64,000 bases of DNA from Salvator merianae. Its lineage: Eukaryota; Chordata; Lepidosauria; Squamata; Teiidae. The position numbers and the translations under genes were made by a program. Positions 24,524 through 37,842 of the stretch are shown one piece after another. The notes below the pieces were generated by a model. The model worked only from the letters and a program-made list of their open reading frames with translations, was not told the origin of the DNA and did not search any database. Position 1 is the stretch's first letter. Each line of letters begins with the position of its first letter. The stretch is taken from assembly GCA_003586115.2 (NCBI GenBank), contig QVOM02000053.1, forward strand, positions 4,684,700 through 4,748,699, read 5' to 3'.

Positions 24524-25274
24524 GTGTTTAGAAGCTGTTTTCACACATAAGCTCATTTCCGTATGTTGCAGTTTAAGTATGCATCCCTGCCTAACTTTCA
24601 CAGTAGGAGCAAAGGTAGCAAAAAAGCAAGACAAGGCCTGCAAAACCCATCCTGAACATGTTTTGTAAGGAAAAGATGAAGACGCCTTTGATCTCAAGTC
24701 CCTTGTGACTGCACAGGGACATTCATTTGCACCTTTAAACACAAACTTTGCATGATAATCAGAGACCTGACAGCACACGGAATCACACCCTGTCCCAGTG
24801 TCCCTTTAATCTCTTACTGCAGCTCCATACACTTCACAGGAAACAACGAGGCCTGTGAGTCAAATGATTGATTGATTGTGAACCTTTGGGCATACCACCA
24901 CGGTTGTTAGTGCCAAAACACCCTACAAAGAATCCAAAGTCTGCTAACAAAATTTTTGGCAGCTTTTCTTCTTAAGGTGACCAGAATGGTGGCAGGCAGA
25001 CATGACAGCAGTGTGAGCAACTATGTGGTTGGAAGTGGGGTGAACTAGTCAGGTAGGAGGAAAGGAGGAATAGGATGAGGGAAGTTCTGTAGACTGAAGG
25101 CATCAGGATGGGCAGGCATGCAAGGGGAGAAGGAAGGCAGGCAACAGATAAGTGAGTAGGTGGTGGAACATGTAAGATAACAGGAGAAGTGAGTAGAATA
25201 TGGTAGAACTGTGCATCATGACAAATGTAGGAATATCCCGATTGACCAAAATTTTAAAACTTATCAATATTTTA
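24524..25274. other. Unique DNA, nothing recognised
   Basis: Includes a purine-rich, AGG-repeating stretch at about 25040-25195. No coding signal seen. Confidence 0.5.
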
Positions 25275-25643
25275 GGGTGTGATCAGACATGCTTATTGAC
25301 ACACTCTCTGGGTGAATTTGGGTCTGTAAGGACAGAAATTAAATCCCTAAAATTTGCCTTACCCTGTCCTGAAGCCCCTTCCTCATGCTCAGTTTAATAA
25401 CACTGAGAGCGACTCTTTCAATTGGATTGGGCAGGAAGCTACATAAGAATAGAGGAGAGAAATGTAGCCAATCACAGCATGGGAACAAATGCTGCTGGCA
25501 AGTGACCAGTCAAGTCCACAGAAAGCTGGACAGGTGAGTGGTCTATCAATGGTGAGCACTTGTTGTCAGAAAGGCGTTGTCATACTTGGAAATGAATGAA
25601 GAGCAAAGTCTGGAAAACGGAAAAAAACCTGCCTGATAGCACC
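25275..25643. mobile_element. TTA-flanked MITE (Harbinger-like), longer relative
   Basis: It starts GGGTGTGATCAGACA, and its complemented end reads GGGTGCTATCAGGCA (12 of 15 match). TTA lies directly outside both ends (25272-25274 and 25644-25646). The terminal sequence is the same type as in the 10264-10483 element. The interior (369 bp in all) has no transposase frame. Non-autonomous PIF/Harbinger is the likely class. Confidence 0.65.
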
Positions 25644-26369
25644 CTTAATTATCTAACTTTTTAGGGTTTAAAAGCTTGACATGGCAGTTGGGGAGGCCTA
25701 AAATAAAGTCTGAGCATTGAGGCTGCCTAAGTGGAATTCCCCTGGTTATTTTTCCTTGGAAAGAGGTCATGTAACTTTTTAACATCACAACATTTAAATG
25801 GCTTGTTTACTGCTGTGTTCAATATGCTTCTAAGAGGACTGACTTTTTCATCCATTAAAAACCACATTTTCAAGAGCCTTGACAACACATCCACAAGATT
25901 CAACATGGGCATCCCAAAACCTTTTCCTTTCAGGCATTCTTAAGTAGGAAAAAGGCTTTGACATAATTTTAGACACTGTAACAGCTGGAAAATGGCTTTG
26001 CTTGGAAATGACATTTTGCAGATCATTAGTCCATAATGATTCAATGAACTGCAATATTAACACACAAAAATATGCTAGTAATGCATTGTATTGTTTAAAC
26101 ACCTTTGATTCTTGTCAGAACCAAAACCCTCCTTTTTCACTTATTAGTCAATAACTAATGAAGTAAAATGACAACAGAAACTACTATATCCCAACCTGAT
26201 CATATGACTCCTATTTACCATTGATTAAGAACCTGAAGCTGTATATTACTTGTGTGTTAGTAAGACACTTTGACGGAAGAAAAGGACTTCTGTTGGCTTA
26301 GACAAGTGGCTAGTTCAATTGCCTGCAGATAGCCAGATGACTTTGGAAAGCCCAAATAGAAAATAAGCC
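25644..26369. other. Unique DNA, nothing recognised
   Basis: Short opposing frames of 61-84 codons overlap here without domains. Confidence 0.5.
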
Positions 26370-26880
26370 AATTTCCTTTATATTTCTATCCTGCTGTATA
26401 TTCAAAGGTCTCAGGGTGGGTCACAATAAAATCAAAATAAAAGCAGATAAAAAAGAAAGACTAAAACTATGTCAATGCCTGCATGGGGAGGGAATGTCCC
26501 TCAGTTAAAAGGCCAAAGTAAAGAAATGCGTCTTCACCAGTTGTCTGAACACAAACAATGAGGGTGCCTGACGCATCTCAGAGGAGAGACTGTTCCATAA
26601 CCTGGGGACTGTCACCATTCAGGCCCTCCCATGTGCCCCCACCCCCCTTAACTGCTGAAGGTGGTAGGACTGTTAAAGGTCCTCACTGGCAGATCTTAGG
26701 ATACAGACAGGTCTATGTAGAAGATGTCCCTTTAGATATTTGGGGCCCAAGCCATTTGGGCCTTGTAAGTCAACTTTAATACCTTGAACTGGGCTCAGAA
26801 GCAAATAGATATCCATGAGATGCCTAAAATTGTGTCCTCTAAGCAACTGTTAGCAATTGAGTGCATGGAAGCCCCATCAG
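26370..26880 (-). mobile_element. L2-like LINE or derivative 3' region, antisense
   Basis: TATATTTCTATCCTGC, GTCTCAGGGTGGGTCACAA, CATTTGGGCCTTGTAAGTC and ACCTTGAACTGGGCTCAGAA recur in the same order at 59281-60062. The AT-rich terminus lies at the left, so the element points to the minus strand. Homology may continue at a lower level to about 27.0 kb. Confidence 0.65.
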
Positions 26881-27829
26881 CAAGACACAGTATACGTGAG
26901 ATCCTTTGATAAGCAGTATCAGATCTGGATAGCTGGCAGTGCGGACATTGCAACTGGAACATCTCAAAGAGTGATTGCAAGAGAGCTTTACAAGCATGTC
27001 TCTATCTGGGAAACATGGCGATGTTGTGAGGCAGCAGGCCCTTGATCAGCTGGACAGTAATACAGGGCAAAATCCTGCACATTCAGGATTATGGATGAGC
27101 AAGGATGTTGATGCAAGTTTCCATTTAATTCCCACAAGTTCAAACTCACTATCTAAAGTGATCAGTCAACCCAGATCTGCAAGTATGTAATAAAAGCTTC
27201 ATGGTTGAGTCAAACCTGTGTCTTCCCAGGCCTGATTTGCCACCTGAGTGCATTATGAAATAAGACAGATGAATTCAAGCTTTGCTTGAAACACCTTTAA
27301 AAACACTCCAGTGATAATAGAATGGAAAAGGAATATTATAAAACCAATAGAAATCTCCTCTGGAATAATTTATAAGTAGTAAAATATTTACTAACTCAAA
27401 CATAAGATGATCTCCTTTCTCCTCCGGCAAACCATGTATGGTTGCAAAACAAATCTAAAGAGGAGGACAGAAATCCAACTTAAACATGAAAGCAACATTT
27501 CCCACAAGACCAAGGAGTTGAGTACTGAAGCTGATTTCTGTATTACGACATTCATTGCAGTATCAGAAGGGGAATACTTGGCGAATCCTGATGCCAATGT
27601 AAGTCTTTTAGGAAGTGCAGCACGTTTCCTGAAATGTCGATTAAGGATGCTAAACTGTGGCATAACCTGGGGCAACCACAGAAAAGTCTTCGTTCTGGCT
27701 GTTGAAGCACAGACCTCTGAAAGGTAGATGCAGAGGGAATATGCAAGGTGGATAAACAAAAAGAAAAGCACACAGTTCTTCCCCATTGCAAGGTGCTTTG
27801 TCCAGTGCAGATTTCTGAGCCTGTCAGTA
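26881..27829. other. Unique or highly decayed DNA
   Basis: A 131-codon minus frame (27391-27786) and a 106-codon plus frame (27407-27727) overlap. Neither shows a domain I recognise, so I do not call a gene. Confidence 0.4.
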
Positions 27830-28085
27830 GCTGTGAATGGAAATTGTTGCTGTCACTTTATTATTCCTCTTAACATTCCACCAAGCAAGGGGCATTTCAT
27901 CATACTTTGCCTAACTCTGAAGAGCCATCCTCTGTTATTGTTTGCACTTTTATGTACTATTAATGAATTAGCCTTTTTTATGGCTGTTATTGCTCAATTA
28001 GCACAGTCCCTCAACGTAGCTTAGCGTTCAGTTTCACTCTAGCTAGTCTCTCCAATTGTTCTATGCTATGCTGCAGACTTGTACA
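27830..28085. promoter_or_regulatory. Possible conserved non-coding element
   Basis: The block carries a cluster of homeodomain-like and Sox-like cores: TATTGTTTGC, TATTAATGAATTAGCC, GCTCAATTAGCAC, all within about 80 bp. It is repeat-free. The clustering is seen directly; regulatory function is inference. Confidence 0.35.
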
Positions 28086-30655
28086 TCAAGAAAGGATGCT
28101 TAGCTTTGCCTTGTGTTTTTATTTATTTTTGATTTTCTTGATACTTTTCTAGATGCTATGCTCACCATCTCCAGCTCTGCAGTGCTAGAACGATGCATTG
28201 GTCACTATAACATATAGGATATTACATAACTGAAGAAATTTAAACCTTGAAATGTATCAATGTGAAGAAAAATAGTTATTGATTATATGAAATTGGAATA
28301 TAATATACCTGATGGTTTCATCACGAGTTCCTTTTGGATGCATTTTCTTGATCAACAATTACTGTCACACAGTTTGCCGAAGGTTATTTTCAGGGGGGGA
28401 GGTACTTATTTATTTCTTTTAGCATCCTACACCCAAGAAGCAAGTTACAGTAAAAATTATAAATACAAAGTTGAAAAGAAAACCTCTGAAAACAATAATA
28501 ACGGTAAAGGAAGGAAGAGGGAAAACTTTTCCATTAACCGAAGGCCACGGTACAGAAGCACATCTTCGCTAATCTTCTGAATGTATATAGCAATGGTGCC
28601 TGATGCACCTTTGAGGGGAATCGATAATATAATCTGGGAGCTACCACTGAGAAGGCTGAAATAATAAGAGTGAGGAGGTGTAATAATAAGTTACAAGCTT
28701 TTTAATATGTGCAGCATGGAACTATGGGTAAGTGAAAAAGCATAAGAACCAAAAACATAGGAGGAGCAAAGGTCATGATGCATTAAAGCAAACTTACATA
28801 TTGAAACACGTCCCTTCACTGTTAACCTTACCACCACAGCCTTAGTTTTTCCAGCTCCAGTCTGATGTTGTTCACATAAATATAGAGGCCAAGAAAGTGT
28901 GAGAAGATACTAAAAGGTTGATTCTTGCTTACCTGTAGGTGGTGAGTGCAACCCACAGGCTGCTATTTTGCAAAACCAAAAGAAGCATGAAGAACTGCAG
29001 GAAGAAGTTAAAGAAGGCTGCTCTACTTAATTCAACAGCATCATATAATGTGCTCTTTATGGCTAAAAGTTTGTTTTAATGCATATCAACAAAGAGGAGA
29101 GCTAGAGAGCAAACGCAAAATGGAACATGGGGTTCAATTGTAAATTAATGTCAGCAGGCAAAACTGCCCTCACAAAATGAGCATGAATCTTACAACCCAC
29201 TCCTGTTACAGAAAAGATACGAGGTGTGACATTACAGTTATAAGCCTTTGTTTCTAACATGTTGGTCTGTAGTGTGACAGTCAGCTCAAGAGGCGTGGAG
29301 AATGCAGCTGCAATGTGCAAATTCACAACACATAAACTAAGGGATAGCAGAGACTTTTGACTGGGCCATTTTTAAAAAAACTTATTTTTATTTATTTGAT
29401 TTTTGCAGTGGTCTTGGTTTCGGTTGATTTATTCGTTTCTGGATGCCTGTGTTTCAATTCTGATGCACTAAAAATACACCAAATTTGCATATTTTATGCA
29501 AAATATTATCTATTACAAAATAAAAGCAGATACTTCATGCAAGCAGACTCATTTTTAAAAGCCTGCATGAAATGGAGATGGAACAGATGTAGAAACGAAT
29601 GCCTGTGAAACGTCACTGGCTGCTCCAGGCATATTTAGCAGACAGGAAGGTAACCATTCGTTCATTAACATTCCCTACTCTTTCTGCACAGTCTTCAGTT
29701 GAGGTGGATGAACACCACAGACTGTACATTTAATGAGTTTAAGCCTTTGACTTTCTGAATGCAAAGCAGGTAATTTCCACAATTTGTCTCGTAGGTTCTC
29801 AGGTCACACATATCCCAGGCAAGACATATCATACGAGTAAACCAAACAGAGTGTAAGTACTAGATAGAAGGGTTCAAACCTTCCTGCAGATCAACATTTT
29901 AGGTCCAATGAAACATTGTATTTGTCTAACACAGACCTCACAAAATTTGTGCCTAAGATCTAGATAACACTGGTTTTATATGAAACACTGGTAAAGCAAC
30001 AACAATTTCTTTTCTTTTCTATTTCTTTTCATGAAAACTCTTCTATCATTATGACGCAATCTGGTCCAATATAAGGATGAGAAATCTGCATTCGCCCACA
30101 TGTTGCATTCCATCACCTTCTGACAGGATAGACATTAATCATAATCCAGTAACATCTGGATGGTCACAAGGTTCCCACATTTCCACTACGGCCCATGTAC
30201 TGTAGAGCATTATCCAGTATCTCCCAAAACACTATGTGGTATAATGAAATCCTCTTTTGTATGCAGGTATACGTCCTTGAAAATCTTTATACTTTTGTGT
30301 TTCTGCCATTTGCTCTGAAAAGTTAGCAGGTACTAATATGAAATAGTGCTTGGGAAGGTGTTGAAATGAATTGTACATCAAGCACATTTTATGTTGTCAG
30401 ATTCTTTTTTTTTTCTTCCTAGAAAGAAACATGGTTATAACTACAGTTAATTCTGGATGGTAGCATTCATTATCCAATTCTAGGAAAGATTAGTTAACAA
30501 GCTACAAAAATGAACATGTTACTAAATTGTCAGCATAAGGAGAAAAACAGCTGGATCGTTAAAAAGCTTTGCAATTAGGGTGATGAAATACATTCCAGCT
30601 GAGTTCATTTCATAAACTCAGAAAACACTAAAGGAGGGAATAATATTGGTAATGA
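28086..30655. other. AT-rich unique DNA, nothing recognised
   Basis: No repeat family, RNA gene or coding exon recognised. Confidence 0.5.
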
Positions 30656-30755
30656 GAAGAAGAAGAAGAAAGAAGAAGAAGAAGAAGAAGAAGAAGAAGA
30701 AGAAGAAGAAGAAGAAGAAGAAGAAGAAGAAGAAGAAGAAGAAGAAGAAGAAGAA
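30656..30755. repeat. (GAA)n microsatellite, 100 bp
   Basis: About 33 AAG/GAA units with one extra A near 30671. It is a long pure purine strand with mirror symmetry, a class known to form triplex DNA. The lysine-rich frame across it is an artefact. Confidence 0.97.
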
Positions 30756-33700
30756 TTGTATTACCTTCATTCCTGCAAGCAATTTATTATTTTTCCTAAA
30801 TATCCATATTGAAGCATATTTTGATTAATTTGATTTGATTTTGATTTTGAGCAGATATTCAGGATCCTGAAACACAATCCTACCACACCACAAAGCCTGG
30901 GCTTCCTCTTCAACTCATATGCTGCAGTATCACATCTTCTTCTCTTTCTTGCTCCCTAGTTGAAGGCAAACTGCTAGAGAACAGATGTTCTTGTGGAACA
31001 GAAACATCAGCGTTCCACAAAGTTATGATCACAGGTGCATGGTCTTATAAATGCTGCTGCACTGCACTGGGGCATTTGATCCAACTAATACCAGCAACTC
31101 CAGTACCATATTTCCCATCACTCAGACTGAACAACTGAAGCCGATGTTTCCCTAAAAGATCCTAGCTGTGCATATGCCTTACCTCACTAGAATGAATCTG
31201 CTCCTACTCTGTACCAAGAACATACAACAATAAAAAAAACATACACTCTGTACACTTGCATACTTGGCACAGAAAAACTACCTATTGTGTCCAACTCACA
31301 GCAAGTAGTTCTGCTCCTCCTCTGAAACTCATCTCTGTCAGTGTTCTGATTCATTCACACAAACTGCCACTCTCCTACCTTTTGACTTTCGTGCAAATGT
31401 GCAAACAAATCAGGGCAACGGTGACATTTCCTTAGCAGTGCTCCAAGTGCAAACTAACAAGCAAACACCAAAATGTAGGGAAATATCCTGGCTACCTATC
31501 CCAGTGAACTGGTCCGGAGCCTGCAACAGAAATGCCCAGTCCAACAAAGCAAAGGGAAAGACTAAATTTAAAGTATCTGGGCAGTAGATGAAAGACATAT
31601 TAGCTCTCTTTCCCAACTCTGTAAACTTTAAAACTCAAAGTTGAGAAGGAAGGGACTGCACTGTGTTCCCTAAGAAATTATTGGCCATACTGCCTCAGGA
31701 AATAAAGGAGAGAACCCCCTGTCACCCCCACGTGGAACACCCATATCCAACCTCTATAAATGCAGGATATGTGCACACACAAAAAATAAATGTGCTTTGG
31801 AAGAACCAACACACTTCCCTTGGGGGAAAAAATCAATCTGCAGAAAACACACATTTCATGGCAAATACAGCACATTGAACACGAGATCTCATATTTTGAT
31901 GTGATCGTCCCGCAGCAGAAACTGATTTAATTCACAGTTAAAAACACTCTATGTGTTTCTAGGCTCCTAATCAAAGATACTTCACGGTGTAAGTGATTGT
32001 ACTCCCCTGGCTAGTGAAGAGGAGCAAGCCCCAATGCAATATGTAGCATTATATAAACCCCTCTGGGAGTTTAGTTATCTGGGGCTGACTAAGATTTCCT
32101 TCTTCTTCTTCCAGAACTTGAGTCAAATTAACAGGAATCAGACTGTGTCAAATTAACAAGAAATCATCTTGGTTGAAACATTTGTGGAGAGAGATTAAAG
32201 AGAAGGTCTGGTTCCCGAGTTCTGCTGCCTCAAACCACAACTTATCCTTCTTCTTCACATCTGTTTCTTGTTGCCACTCAGCAAGAGAAGTGAAATAGCC
32301 ACAACTAGTCCTTACTGGCAACCACAATGATTTATCACAGATCGATAAGTGATGAGGCGCTGCCTGTTTAGGCCTGATTTTTATTTTTTTATTTTTAAAC
32401 TACTTGCCCTTCCAACCGTAAATCTGCAGAGCAGGAAATGCCTTGTTGTTAAATCTCCATCAAGGACCTCGAAAAGCTTAGATATGGCTATAATGCGGAT
32501 AGTGCCCCCAACACAATTATCTTGGGAATAGGCGCATCATGAACCAGTGTCTCCATGTCAGCTGCCAGGCACATCAGTGGCAGCAGCATCACTCTGGTAT
32601 TGCCAGCAAGGCTGTTTCAAGACCTGAAGCAATGTCTACCCTCTTTTGGCCCTTCCATTGGGACCGGCACCTCTTTCACAGTCTGGGAATTCCCACACTT
32701 TCGAGGAAGAAGGGTTGGTACAGGGCCACTGCTGTGATCTGTGCTGATTTTGCGTCAGACTGGACATTCAGAAACTTGCTGTGTGGGAGCAAAAGGAACA
32801 AAAGCCAAGAGACTGTCCCAGTGAGGTCCCAAATGCCTGTTCTGATGCCAAAATAGCGTGAGCTATGGAGCTTTGTTGTCTTCCTTTGTAGCTCACAAAT
32901 ACGGGACAGGTGAGTTTTTGGCGATCAGGAATACAGGAGAGTTTCCTCTGATGCAGCCAGCAGTCTCCAAGTCTAATATCAAGAATATGTCTATTTGTGT
33001 TAAAAAAGAGTGTCAATTGGCATAATCTTTAAATCCAATGCTGTTCTGTTTTTGTTTTAAATCCTAAATCAGAAAACAGGTGAAAACTACGAAAATTTAT
33101 TTAGAGAGTTTTTGGCAGTAGATCTCCTTATTTTAGATTTTGTAACAGTTTTGATGCTAAAAAGGCACACACACACAAAAAAATCACATTAGATGTAAGA
33201 TATGTCTTTTGTAATGTAACTATACATATCACATTAAAAAAAAAATCTTGTGTACAGTTTGTGAAACAATGTATTGTTTCAAAAATTCTCCACATCGGGA
33301 AACAAATAATTATCAATGAATCCCACTGTGGCTTAAATAGAGTTGAGTTACAGGGATCGGGTTATTTCCAGGTCAAATGATTCTGCATAAAGTACACAGG
33401 GACATAACATGGGCCAGAAACAGACTAAAAATGGTCAGTTCTAAGTTTTTAGTGCCCATCTACACACAAATTTTAATCCAGCTTCAGTCCATCTTCCGAG
33501 TGAGAGGACACCTCAGCGCAGGGACAAGCTTTTTTTCTTTTGGTATTATCTGCTTCAGAAAACACACCTTTGAGTTAGATGATGTAAAAAGAAAATGAGT
33601 AGTCACTTCTCTCACTCTGAAAGTAAACCGAAGCTGGATTAAAACTTAGTTGTGGATGGGTCCTTATGGCTACTCAGAATAAAAGCACAGTCATTTTTGA

Positions 33701-35310
33701 ATTGTTCTTAAAGACAAAGTCTAGTACATTCCTCTCTAGAGAAATGACCATGAAAATGTAGCTCATAAAGATCTATCTGAGAAGCAGGTTCTAATTAAGC
33801 TCTTTCTTCAGAAGTCTACAAAGATTCTTGACATTCTGGTATAACTTTGTTTTAATACTTGTTCCTCCACAAGGGAAATATTATTTCCTAATCAGTCTAA
33901 AATTCAACACAGATTTATCACCTCATTCCAGCCTTTTGTAATTTCTCTGAATGAGTTCCCACTGTGTTTACAAGGTTAAAATACTTGCATTTTCCCTAAT
34001 CTGTTTTTAGTAGACTATGAGGACTCCTTCAGAAAAGATTAAGAGGCTTTTTTACAAGAAAAACCACACTGATCTCCAGGAACTCTGAGCCGCTTGTCAT
34101 TACTAATCTGTACACATTTGCTTTGCATCAGAAATGTAATGAAGGCATTCTAATTTCCTGGAATTTTGTTCCCAGGTGCCTCGGTGTTCTGCTTTGTCTC
34201 TCATGCTTTTTTGACTTTAATATGGAAGTGTACAGACTGGTGATCTAGGGGTTTAGAGTGAAATGTCATTCAGGTCTGTTGGCCCTTTGTTATAGGTTAT
34301 ACTAAGATGAAATGAGGAACATGCTGAAATATAGTCCAGAAAATTCAGTACTTTCTGAAATGCTCCTGAAGGACCAACTCGATAGATTGGCAGAGCTTCT
34401 GGACTCAGCATCATGATGCTAACAGTCTGGGGTATTATTAATCCCCTGCAATTAGTACATCTCCTGTGCCTGAGCTTGGAGAGGTCCCGCTTTGCACCAT
34501 TATCCACGTAGCAATGCAGGGTTAGATGTTGAAGGACTACAACCTCTCCTAACTGATGAGGAGTTGAAAGAATACTGCATTGTGCTCATTATGACATCAA
34601 AAGCTCCCATGGAGAGATGAGTGGGATTGTGCACCATTATTACAGTTAGTTCTGTATGGGTGCATAACTTGATTAATCAGTAGCAAAAGAAGCATTCCTA
34701 GGTACATGTGGAGCACCCACTCAGTTTCAACAGGAATCATTGCTCCTACCACTGACACATCTGAACTTTCTGACGATTAGGCAGACCAAACCCTGATTCA
34801 CTGCTCCTGAAAAAGGTAGAGGTGACTACTAGCCACTCACCTCCGCAGTTGCTTTAGGAAGGTAAGCATAGCATACAAACCATGCTGCAACTGAAGAGTG
34901 TTCTGTGAATTCCTACCATGGAAGCTAATGGGCAGCACATCTAAAAGCCCTGCACTGCTTCCTTCTAGAACGAACCACTAAAACACGCTGTACATTGTGT
35001 TCCCATAGAAGGCAGTTCAGAAACTGTCTTACTAGAAGAAAAAAAAATCACTTATTATTTTTCACATTAGTTTCATTTACTTATTGATTGTCTGAGCCTA
35101 TGCATCTTTGGATACCTTGCAGGAGGCAGCAAGTTAACACTGCCCTTTCTTACGTTCACCAAATCCTGTAAAGAGCAGGGAGTTTGAGGGGCAGAATCAT
35201 ATCATGGTGCTGTTTTAAACACAAGGAGAGGTGCTCAATCTTTCTGAAAGGGTGTGTCTTAACACTCTACTTCAAAGCTTTTAACAACATTTTATTCATG
35301 CATTCATTTT
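30756..35310. other. Unique DNA, little recognisable
   Basis: No repeat or coding feature is convincing. 33880-34210 (for example TGTAATTTCTCTGAATGAG, GTCATTACTAATCTG) has the look of conserved non-coding DNA. The GC-richer part 32500-32860 carries overlapping 60- to 105-codon frames without domains. Confidence 0.4.
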
Positions 35311-35400
35311 TTTTCCCCCATTTGTATTCCACCCTTCACCCGAAATCCCAGAGTGAGTCACAGCATTCAATTAAAACAAATGGATAAAAACAAAACAAAA
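35311..35400 (-). mobile_element. L2-like LINE 3' end, antisense
   Basis: TTTGTATTCCACCCTTCACC then CAGAGTGAGTCACAGCATTC matches the antisense LINE terminus at 59300-59360 and 26380-26440. Confidence 0.6.
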
Positions 35401-36476
35401 CATGCTTGAAGCGTAATCCTCCTGCCCCAGCAGGACTAGATTCAGCACTAAGCATCGAATTAAGCTTCCCCAAATACTTTACACTTCTGTCAACATTAGG
35501 GAGGAAGCCAACCCCACTGAGAAACAGGACACTGTGGGGACACGGTGTCCTCTGTAGGCTACGTGTACTGACTGGCAGCAGTCGCTCACCGTTGCTGGGA
35601 CCTGGCAAAAGGTGGAAACTTTTACGTGCAAAAACACCTGGCCTTCCGTTTCTTCAAAGGTTTACAACTTAGAAATAACTTATAAAGGTTTAAAAAATCA
35701 CAGGAGCCCAAAACCAAAGCACAGTTGTAGGCAGAATACAGAAGGAAAAGCCTTTTGCTATTAGGCAAAATGGCGTAGTTAGCACAGGAGATGAATTTTT
35801 TTCCCATTAGCTGCTTGGGTATATGCTGCTGGTCGCTTTCTCTTTATATTCAAATAATATCTAGTTTGCAGCCTGCAAGGGGCCTTAGGACACTGCTTTT
35901 CAGCTTGCAAATGAGGGCCTGAGCAGTCCCCCACATGCAGCATTAAAAAGCCTGGCGCATCACATCAAGGAAAGTGCCCCGGGCCAAAATTCACGTGCTA
36001 TGTTTTTCTACATTAAGAGAAGTACATCCAATGGAATTTCTATCCTGACAGTAATCGCAACAAGTATAACTATTCAATTATTCTCTTGCCTGGCCACTCT
36101 GTTCCACATGCGCCTTTGTTTGTAAGAGAAATATAACTTAAAATGGTTGGCAATTTAATCGTTGAGTTTTCTGTACTGTATCTTAAAATTAGAATGCTTT
36201 TTCTTCTTTTGTTTCTATTAACGGTCCTAATTACTTGTTCCTTTACGGTCCTTTTACTGTTACTGTGTAAATATACTAAGGTGTCTTTTCTCCTTTTCAA
36301 ACATTCTAAGGCTGGTTTATCGAAATGTGCATTGGAACCAGAAAGGTGTGATCATATTTGCTTTCACAGAGAAGTTTCCATCTGCTAAATGTGATTCTAT
36401 GAGAAAGAAGGGGGGAAAAAATCTAATCTGAACTCTCTCTCCTTCTCTGTCTCGCTCTCTCTGATCCAGATCTAGC
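35401..36476. other. Unique DNA, nothing recognised
   Basis: 35880-36020 has low degeneracy and could be conserved non-coding DNA; otherwise nothing seen. Confidence 0.4.
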
Positions 36477-36766
36477 AATCCAGATCTAGCAATCGGACAG
36501 ATTAAGCTTGGACTGGAACAAGTCCAACTGCTTGGTGATTGCTGTTCCAGTCTAGACTCCACACCGGCCCCAAAGTTCGCCTCTGAAAGTTCTGATGGCC
36601 AGGAATAAAAATCCCTGGTCTTAGAGCAGTGTGCCTTGTTGCACTGCTGAAATGGGTCCCTAGATAAACTGGAACACATATGAGCACACTTTGTGTTGGA
36701 CTCCTTGGTCCAGTTTACCACCAGCTAGTTTGACGCTGGACCTGTTTAATCTGATCTTGCCTTTGG
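36477..36766. repeat. Imperfect inverted-repeat block
   Basis: The left end GGACAGATTAAGCTTGGAC resembles the complement of the right end near 36733-36766 (GATCAGATTAAACAGGTCC). Inside are TAAACTGGA/TCCAGTTTA (36665-36673 and 36709-36717) and AGCAGTG/CACTGCT hairpins. A tandem pair of CCAGATCTAGCAAT precedes it (36468-36493). This may be a decayed foldback transposon. Confidence 0.35.
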
Positions 36767-37842
36767 ACAGAAGCCCTACAAGCCCATCTACAAGTCTGTC
36801 TGCAAGCAAACCTACATATGAAATGTACACAACATGGACTCTCTCTCTTTTCAAATTTTGACTTTCAGAATATTAAATGAAACGTCCCATATCATTTATA
36901 CTTGCTTCCATTTATCAGACAAAACTCCATTACTGGACTAAGGTATATTAGTGGAGGCTGATATGATTACTATATATTTCCCTCGCTGGCAGAGATGAGC
37001 CTATCTGAAGAATTTGCTACCAGCTGTCTAACAGTAGAAACGTCTTGTGGTTTCCATGTAATGCTCTAATCCAAGAATGGGAGAAGGCTGGTGCCAGTTA
37101 CCATCCAAATCTCTCTAATTACTGTCGACAGTAAAATATTAGCCAAGGTATTAACTGCCAGATAAGATGGAGCCCTCCTGGAGTTTACAAACCACAACCA
37201 AAAGAGATTCATTTTAAAATAATCACCGCTTGAAAGATACTGAAGAACTGTAACGTTATAGTTAAAAGGATGACCTACTCCAAACATGACAGCCATCGAT
37301 CTAAACAGGTTCCACGTTGTATAACTTGTCTTTTCTATGCTCAATTCACTGAGTTCAGAATACCCACAATTCCTCTGCATGACTGTGTTCAAGATGTACA
37401 ACTTTTCATCACGTTTGGAACACATTTCACTGTTCTGAATGTTTCCGAACAGCCACATACCCTTTAACATGGCTTATACCAGTATCACCACAAGGTGTGG
37501 ACCCAGGCTTAATCTCTTTTCCAGACATTGCATTCCGTTGTTATTTTAAATCCTTTAAAATAAATCAATACTTATTTATTTAGAGGAAGTAAGAAAATGG
37601 CAGAGGGATTGTATGGAACTGCGTTTGATCTGAAGTGAAACAAAACACATTTCAAAGTGATGGAAGGTGACTCAATAATTGCCTTTTGGCCATTCCCCGT
37701 TCACCTTATTCTCTTTTGCCAGTTGCTACAGATAGATATCATTTTCCTCCCCTAAAGACCAAGGAGCAGAATGGCATACTCTTTACAATCCTTTCTTACA
37801 CTAATGTAAAGACACAAGGAAGCAAGTCAACAGACTTGTATG
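36767..37842. other. Unique DNA, nothing recognised
   Basis: A 134-codon minus frame (37066-37470) has no recognisable domain and is not called. Confidence 0.45.

Noticed and set aside
30646..30828. Lysine-rich small protein
   Set aside because: It is the translation of the GAA microsatellite.
34552..34569. CTGATGA...GAAAG as a second hammerhead core
   Set aside because: The six bases between the boxes cannot form stem II, and no repeat context supports it.
37066..37470. 134-codon minus-strand gene
   Set aside because: No recognisable domain and composition typical of unique non-coding DNA.
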